Source of the DNA: CAZVAO01 sp964625175
Lineage (GTDB): Bacteria > Bacillota > UBA994 > PWPR01
Length of the DNA: 6,754 nt
Reading direction: 5' to 3'
NCBI GenBank assembly: GCA_964625175.1
Contig: CAZVAO010000115.1
Coordinates: 1 to 6,754 of the forward strand
The notes beneath the pieces are model-generated. The model worked only from the letters and a program-made list of their open reading frames with translations. It made no database searches and was not told the origin of the DNA. The translations under genes were made by a program, and so were the position numbers. Below, one piece after another: positions 6,683 to 6,754 of the stretch (positions are counted from its first letter, which is position 1; every line of letters starts with the position of its first letter).

Positions 6683-6754
6683 CAAACGTGACACAACAGG
6701 GACTGTCCCTAATGTGCCAAACGTGACACAACAGGGACTGTCCCTAATGTGCCA
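6683..6754. repeat. 35-bp direct repeat array with internal palindrome (REP-like), truncated
   Basis: Two perfect 35-bp copies stand head to tail (6683-6717 and 6718-6752). The last two bases of the window (CA) match the start of a third copy. Each unit contains AGGGAC-T-GTCCCT (6698-6710 in copy 1), the centre of a longer imperfect inverted repeat: TGACACAACAGGGAC and GTCCCTAATGTGCCA are complementary at 12 of 15 positions. Similar GGGAC/GTCCC palindromes flanked by TGACACA-like ends recall REP-type elements mobilised by Y1 (RAYT) transposases in Firmicutes; that is recalled, not searched. No transposase gene is in the window. The 81 bp between this array and the promoter (6602-6682) show nothing recognisable. 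Confidence 0.85.

Noticed and set aside
6467..6691. Plus-strand reading frame of 74 codons across the padR start and promoter
   Set aside because: It lies antisense to padR and its promoter, has no ribosome site before its start and resembles no known protein. GGAGGAG at 6623-6629 is not followed by a start codon.
6683..6754. CRISPR array
   Set aside because: The 35-bp copies abut with no unique spacers between them.

Overview
The window looks like an ordinary chromosomal stretch of an anaerobic Firmicute. The best guess is a clostridial, Peptococcaceae-like organism such as Desulfosporosinus or Desulfitobacterium. This is an inference from gene content (a flavodoxin/2x[4Fe-4S] protein, a MerR-methyltransferase fusion, a PadR-controlled heterodimeric ABC exporter), strong AGGAGG-type ribosome binding sites, good sigma-A promoters and moderate base composition. 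No marker gene fixes the genus.

Layout. Positions 1-154 are a non-coding leader. It starts with a short sequence resembling the 3' end of a cobalamin riboswitch and also carries a perfect TATAAT box. A plus-strand gene (155-958) encodes an EFR1-type flavodoxin-ferredoxin fusion. It is followed by a nine-copy tandem 8-bp repeat (969-1040) and a clear bidirectional terminator (1088-1116). The terminator is shared with the convergent minus-strand gene 1177-2391, which fuses a MerR DNA-binding domain, a Cys4 zinc-ribbon-like segment and a SAM-dependent methyltransferase. A 194-bp intergenic region (2392-2585) with small palindromes separates this gene from the end of a three-gene minus-strand operon.

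The operon reads, in transcription order: PadR-family repressor (6516-6199), ABC exporter half with a degenerate catalytic residue (6156-4354), ABC exporter half with an intact catalytic glutamate (4364-2586). The repressor and first transporter gene are 42 bp apart, and the two transporter genes overlap by 11 bp. Upstream is a near-consensus promoter (TTGACA-17 bp-TATTAT). A 13-bp tandem direct repeat sits at the predicted transcription start and is the best operator candidate. The arrangement matches LmrR/LmrCD-like multidrug efflux modules: the PadR protein probably represses its own operon until a drug-like ligand binds, and the two half-transporters form a heterodimer with one canonical and one degenerate ATP site. 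The last 72 bp begin an array of 35-bp direct repeats, each with an imperfect palindrome resembling REP-type elements. The array is cut by the window edge.

Nothing here is demonstrably a new defence or mobile system. The most useful leads are the tandem operator at the padR promoter, the MerR-zinc ribbon-methyltransferase fusion, the two tandem repeat arrays and the possible truncated B12 riboswitch at the left edge.
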